DNA of 9,613 nucleotides from Ramlibacter sp. GTDB lineage: Bacteria > Pseudomonadota > Gammaproteobacteria > Burkholderiales > Burkholderiaceae_C. The notes under the pieces were generated by a model. That model was given only the letters and a program-made list of their open reading frames with translations, was not told the origin of the DNA and searched no databases. The translations under genes were made by a program, and so were the position numbers. The stretch lies in NCBI GenBank assembly GCA_026785815.1, contig JAJAZH010000157.1, forward strand, positions 1-9,613, read 5' to 3'. This document shows, in pieces, positions 6,999-9,613 of the stretch (its first letter is position 1; each line of letters starts with the position of its first letter).

Positions 6999-7050
6999 CG
7001 GCGCAGTTTAGCGGCGGGGCGCCCTGACCTGTCGTGCTCCGTTTGCGCGA

Positions 7051-8247
7051 TCAGGACATCGGCGCGGCGGCCAGGCCGAGCTCGGCCAGCAGCGCCGCGT
7101 TGCTCTGGCCGAGGCGCTCCGCGCCAGCGGTCGGCTCGCCGTCCTGCGCCAGCTGGAACCCCAGCCCCGGCGTTCGCACTTCGTGCCCGTTCTGCTGGAA
7201 GCGGACATCGGGCAAGGTGATGTGTCCGGCACCGTCGACTTCGCGCAGGAACTCGCCCAGCTTTCGGACGCGCGCCGCCGGCACGCCGACCGCGTTCAGT
7301 TCGGTCTCCATGACGGCCGCGCTGCGGCTGGCGAACGCGTTGCAAAAGCGCTCCCGCAGATAGTCGAGATCCCTGGCGATGACAAAGCCGCCGCTGGCGG
7401 AGTTGAAGGATTCCAGATCCAGTGCCCGTCCGTCCACGCACAGCTCGTCCAGCGCCAGCACCGAGGCCAGCTTGCGGAACTGCGCCGGCGTATTGGCGGC
7501 GGTCGCCAGCCAGCCGTCGGCGCAGCGGTAGGTGTCGGCGGTCGGGCTGCTGGTGTAGCCCCGGTTGCCCACGCGCTGCGGCTCCACGCCAGAGGTCATG
7601 AAGGTGCTGGCGTTCGGATACATCAGCATCAGCGACGCCTGGACCATGGAGGCGTCGATGTACTGGCCCACGCCTTCGCGGGCCCGCCGGTGCAGCGCTG
7701 CCACCACCGACAGCGCTCCCAGCATGCCGACAGCGACATCGATCACCGGAAAGCCGACCTTCACCGGCGGCTGGTCCGCGCCTTCGCCCGACATCATCAT
7801 CATCCCGGTCAGCGCCTGCACGACGTGGTCGTAGGCGCCGCGTCCGGACCAGTCGCCCTGCTGGCCGTAGCCGGAGATCGAGCAATAGACGATGTCGGGC
7901 TTGATGGCCCGGATCGACGCGTAGTCGAGCCCGTATCTCGCCACCACGCCGGGCCGGAAGTTCTCGATGAACACGTCGGCGGTTTCGGCCAGCGCCCGAA
8001 TCACGTCCGCGCCCTGCCCGGTCCGGATGTCCTGGGCCAGCGAGCGCTTGCCGGCGTTGAGCGCGACAAAACCGTCGGGTGTGTCGCCCTCGGTGGCGCT
8101 CTTGCTGGCGCACATCACCTCGCCACCCGCGGGCGGCTCGACCTTGATCACTTCGGCGCCGAACTGCGCCAGGTAGAACGACGCCAGCGGGCCGGCGATC
8201 ACGTGCGACATGTCGATGACGCGCACGCCTTCCAGGGGTTTGGACAT
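7051..8247 (-). CDS. Family III CoA-transferase (CaiB/BaiF type)
   Basis: The product has 398 residues, typical for family III CoA-transferases, which move coenzyme A between carboxylic acids through an enzyme-bound aspartyl-CoA. The N-terminal block PLEGVRVIDMSHVIAGP (4-20) with GAEVIKVEPP (30-39) is classic. FIENFRPGVVARYGLDY (93-109), IVYCSISGYGQQG (119-131) and YDHVVQALTGMM (139-150) follow. Asp170 in FPVIDVAVGM is the likely catalytic aspartate by analogy with Asp169 of formyl-CoA transferase. The ATG at 8247 has GAAAGG about six bases upstream. It starts 10 bases after the stop of the second Bug gene, so the two form an operon. This suggests the same or a related acid is bound outside the cell and activated to its CoA thioester inside. 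Substrate and CoA donor cannot be read from the sequence. The family is often loosely labelled CaiB, but carnitine metabolism is not implied. Confidence 0.93.
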   Translation of the reverse strand: MSKPLEGVRVIDMSHVIAGPLASFYLAQFGAEVIKVEPPAGGEVMCASKSATEGDTPDGFVALNAGKRSLAQDIRTGQGADVIRALAETADVFIENFRPGVVARYGLDYASIRAIKPDIVYCSISGYGQQGDWSGRGAYDHVVQALTGMMMMSGEGADQPPVKVGFPVIDVAVGMLGALSVVAALHRRAREGVGQYIDASMVQASLMLMYPNASTFMTSGVEPQRVGNRGYTSSPTADTYRCADGWLATAANTPAQFRKLASVLALDELCVDGRALDLESFNSASGGFVIARDLDYLRERFCNAFASRSAAVMETELNAVGVPAARVRKLGEFLREVDGAGHITLPDVRFQQNGHEVRTPGLGFQLAQDGEPTAGAERLGQSNAALLAELGLAAAPMS

Positions 8248-8257
8248 GGCGCGCCTT

Positions 8258-9235
8258 TCAGTTGGCGGTGACGCCGGTCAACTTGACGATCTCGGCCCAC
8301 TTGCGGTTCTCGCTGCGGACGAAGGCGGCGAAAGCCTGCGAACTTTCGTTGGCCGCGGTCGTGTTGCCGGTGGATTCGAACTGCGTTTTCACTGCCGGGT
8401 CGGCCAGCACCTTGCTGACCGCGGCGTGCAGCCGGGCGATGACATCCGGCGGCGTCTTCGCCGGCGCCCAGAAGCCGAACCAGGATTCCTGCACCGTCAG
8501 CTCGTTGCGCATCGCCTCGTTCAGCGTCGGCACGTCGGGCAGCTCCTTCAGCCGGCTGGCGCCGGTGACGGCCAGCGCGCGCAGCCGGCCGCCCTTGACC
8601 TGGGGCACGCCGGTGCCGGCCACCGGAAACGCGAAGTCGGTGTCGCCGCGCAGCAGCGATGCGGTGATCTCCACCGAGCCTTTGAGCGGTATGTGGGTGG
8701 CTTTGAGCCCGCCCAGCGCAACGAAGGTGGCGCCCGCCAGGTGGGCCGAAGTGCCGATGCCGCCGGAGCCGTAGTTCATCTTGCCGGGGCTGGCCTTGGC
8801 GGCGGCGAGCACGTCCGCCACGGACTTGTAGGGGCCGTCGCTGCGCACCACCATCACCGTCGGCGAGGCTGCCATGTTGCTCACCGGGATGAACTCGGTC
8901 AGCGGATCGAATTTGAGGTCCGGTTGCATGATTTTCTGGATCAGGTGCGTGTTCGATCCCATCAGCAGGGTGTAGCCGTCCGGCGCCGACTGCGCCACGA
9001 ACTGGGCCGCCAGCACGCCCGCGGCGCCGACTTTGTTCTCCAGCACCACGGGCTGGCCGAGCGCCTCGCCCAGCCGCGGTCCGATCTGACGCACCAGCAC
9101 GTCGGGACCGCCGCCGGCCGCATACGGAACGATGATCCGCACCGGCCGGGTGGGAAACGGATCCGCTGCGCGGGCGCCGTGGGCAAACAGTCCGGCGGCC
9201 GAGGCGGCGCTCAAGCAGAAAATGCGGCGGTCCAT
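8258..9235 (-). CDS. Bug-family (TctC) solute-binding protein, possible Tat signal
   Basis: The product has 325 residues and belongs to the same Bug/TctC family (PF03401) as the gene at 3552-4505, with clearly different sequence. Blocks seen are FPTRPVRIIVPYAAGGGPD (27-45), ENKVGAAGVLAAQFVA (66-81), APDGYTLLMGSN (84-95), MNYGSGGIGTSAHLAG (153-168) and LPDVPTLNEA (232-241). The signal peptide (1-23, cleavage likely after GARA) begins MDRRIFCLSAASAAGL; the RRxF pattern with a weakly hydrophobic, alanine-rich core resembles a twin-arginine signal. The ATG at 9235 has AGGAGA (9241-9246, minus strand) five bases upstream; the open frame continues to 9604 but that part lies antisense to the LysR gene. 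It is the first gene of the minus-strand run, with the CoA-transferase 10 bases downstream and a LysR regulator divergent. The ligand is probably a carboxylate; its identity is unknown. Confidence 0.92.
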   Translation of the reverse strand: MDRRIFCLSAASAAGLFAHGARAADPFPTRPVRIIVPYAAGGGPDVLVRQIGPRLGEALGQPVVLENKVGAAGVLAAQFVAQSAPDGYTLLMGSNTHLIQKIMQPDLKFDPLTEFIPVSNMAASPTVMVVRSDGPYKSVADVLAAAKASPGKMNYGSGGIGTSAHLAGATFVALGGLKATHIPLKGSVEITASLLRGDTDFAFPVAGTGVPQVKGGRLRALAVTGASRLKELPDVPTLNEAMRNELTVQESWFGFWAPAKTPPDVIARLHAAVSKVLADPAVKTQFESTGNTTAANESSQAFAAFVRSENRKWAEIVKLTGVTAN

Positions 9236-9259
9236 GCGGGTCTCCTGGGGTAGGAACCC

Positions 9260-9265
9260 AATATA
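9260..9265 (-). promoter_or_regulatory. Putative -10 box of the Bug/CoA-transferase operon
   Basis: On the minus strand these bases read TATATT, five of six matches to the -10 consensus, 24 bases before the Bug ATG. No good -35 hexamer lies 16-18 bases upstream, where part of the 9279-9295 dyad sits instead. This pattern fits a promoter that needs an activator such as the divergent LysR protein. Confidence 0.45.
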
Positions 9266-9278
9266 GGACTGGCTTGGG

Positions 9279-9312
9279 ATATCCGGAAGTGATATGTTTT
9301 CATTCTTTGAAA
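9279..9312. promoter_or_regulatory. Paired dyads, candidate LysR-type operator
   Basis: Two inverted repeats lie side by side: ATATC-N7-GATAT (9279-9283 and 9291-9295) and TTTC-N7-GAAA (9298-9301 and 9309-9312). Both have seven-base gaps, and their centres are 18 bases apart. The second contains a centred T-N11-A (9299 to 9311), the hallmark of LysR-type sites. Relative to a start near 9253 on the minus strand, the centres fall near -34 and -52, roughly where activating and recognition half-sites are found. Confidence 0.45.
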
Positions 9313-9328
9313 TCTTCTGGTTATCGCT

Positions 9329-9613
9329 GTGGCGCGTTCTGAAGATCCCGAGACCGAGCGGCTCATCACCCGTCTGCGCTTCCGGCACCTGCGGCTGATC
9401 GCCGAGCTGGAGCGCGGCGGCAGCCTGCGGGCCGCGGCGCAGGCGCTCAACCTGACGCAGCCGGCGCTGAGCAAGGCGCTCGGCGAACTGGAAGGCGCCT
9501 TCGGTTTTCCGCTTTTCACCCGCACTGCCCGTGGCGTCACACCGACGGCGCAGGGCCAGCGCGTGCTGCGTGGGGCCGGCATGCTGCTCAGCGAACTGGC
9601 GCACCTGCGGGCG
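9329..9613 (+). CDS. LysR-type transcriptional regulator (N-terminal part)
   Basis: The frame is open from a GTG at 9329 to the window edge and gives 95 residues of what should be about 300. The winged helix-turn-helix is clear: RFRHLRLIAELERGGSLR leads into AAAQALNLTQPALSKALGEL (36-55), then the wing with PLFTRTARGVTPTAQG (61-76). An in-frame TGA at 9308-9310 limits the start, and GTG 9329 is the only usual start codon between it and the DNA-binding domain. No strong ribosome site precedes it. LysR regulators usually control the divergent neighbour and their own gene in response to a metabolite, here probably the acid handled by the Bug protein and CoA-transferase. The effector-binding domain is outside the window. 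Confidence 0.92.
   Translation, partial: MARSEDPETERLITRLRFRHLRLIAELERGGSLRAAAQALNLTQPALSKALGELEGAFGFPLFTRTARGVTPTAQGQRVLRGAGMLLSELAHLRA

Noticed and set aside
7183..8271. 362-codon open frame on the plus strand, opposite the CoA-transferase
   Set aside because: His/Arg/Gly-rich shadow with no recognisable domain; the minus-strand gene has all family blocks.
8210..9253. 347-codon open frame on the plus strand, opposite the second Bug gene
   Set aside because: Antisense shadow of a conserved gene, with no family match and no start context of note.
9236..9604. N-terminal extension of the second Bug protein to 9604
   Set aside because: It would run antisense through the LysR helix-turn-helix and put the signal peptide in the middle of the protein. 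AGGAGA before ATG 9235 decides the start.
1..9613. Mobile element, CRISPR array, prophage or defence system
   Set aside because: No transposase, integrase, long terminal inverted repeats, regular spaced repeats or nuclease/toxin-like genes were seen on either strand. All large genes are explained by known metabolic or transport families.

Overview
This is GC-rich DNA (roughly two thirds G+C by eye). Gene content and protein sequence point to a betaproteobacterium of the order Burkholderiales, probably Comamonadaceae-like. The grounds are a PF08886-type GshA next to Kup and GshB, two periplasmic Bug (TctC-type) solute-binding proteins without their membrane partners, and a LysR/Bug/CoA-transferase cluster. 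These are inferences from recognised families; no database search was run.

Left part, 1 to about 3500, plus strand: the last 35 codons of an unidentified gene, a structured gap, gshA (glutamate-cysteine ligase, first step of glutathione synthesis) and kup (potassium uptake permease, GTG start). Kup ends tail to tail with a Bug-family binding protein on the minus strand (3552-4505). That gene diverges from gshB (glutathione synthetase, second step, plus strand, 4602-5561). Both glutathione genes are therefore present, but separated by kup and an antiparallel Bug gene.

Right part, about 5550 to 9235, minus strand: reading downstream from 9235, the genes are a second Bug protein, a family III (CaiB/BaiF) CoA-transferase 10 bases later, a 74-residue cysteine-rich CWC protein, a YafJ-type class II glutamine amidotransferase one base after it, and a YbaA-type DUF1428 protein. 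The last codons of the DUF1428 gene overlap the end of gshB by 11 bases. A LysR-type regulator begins at 9329 on the plus strand, divergent from the Bug/CoA-transferase pair, and runs off the window. The 93-base gap between them holds two dyads 18 bases apart and a good minus-strand -10 box, a plausible LysR-controlled promoter.

Functionally, the left part is housekeeping (thiol redox buffer and potassium). The right end looks like uptake-sensing and CoA activation of an unknown organic acid. The middle holds three small conserved genes of poorly known role. I see no tRNA, rRNA, CRISPR array, insertion sequence, prophage or clear novel system, and no gene-free stretch over 300 bases. The points most worth a second look are the dyad pair at 9279-9312, the tightly coupled CWC-yafJ pair and the convergent overlap of gshB with the DUF1428 gene.
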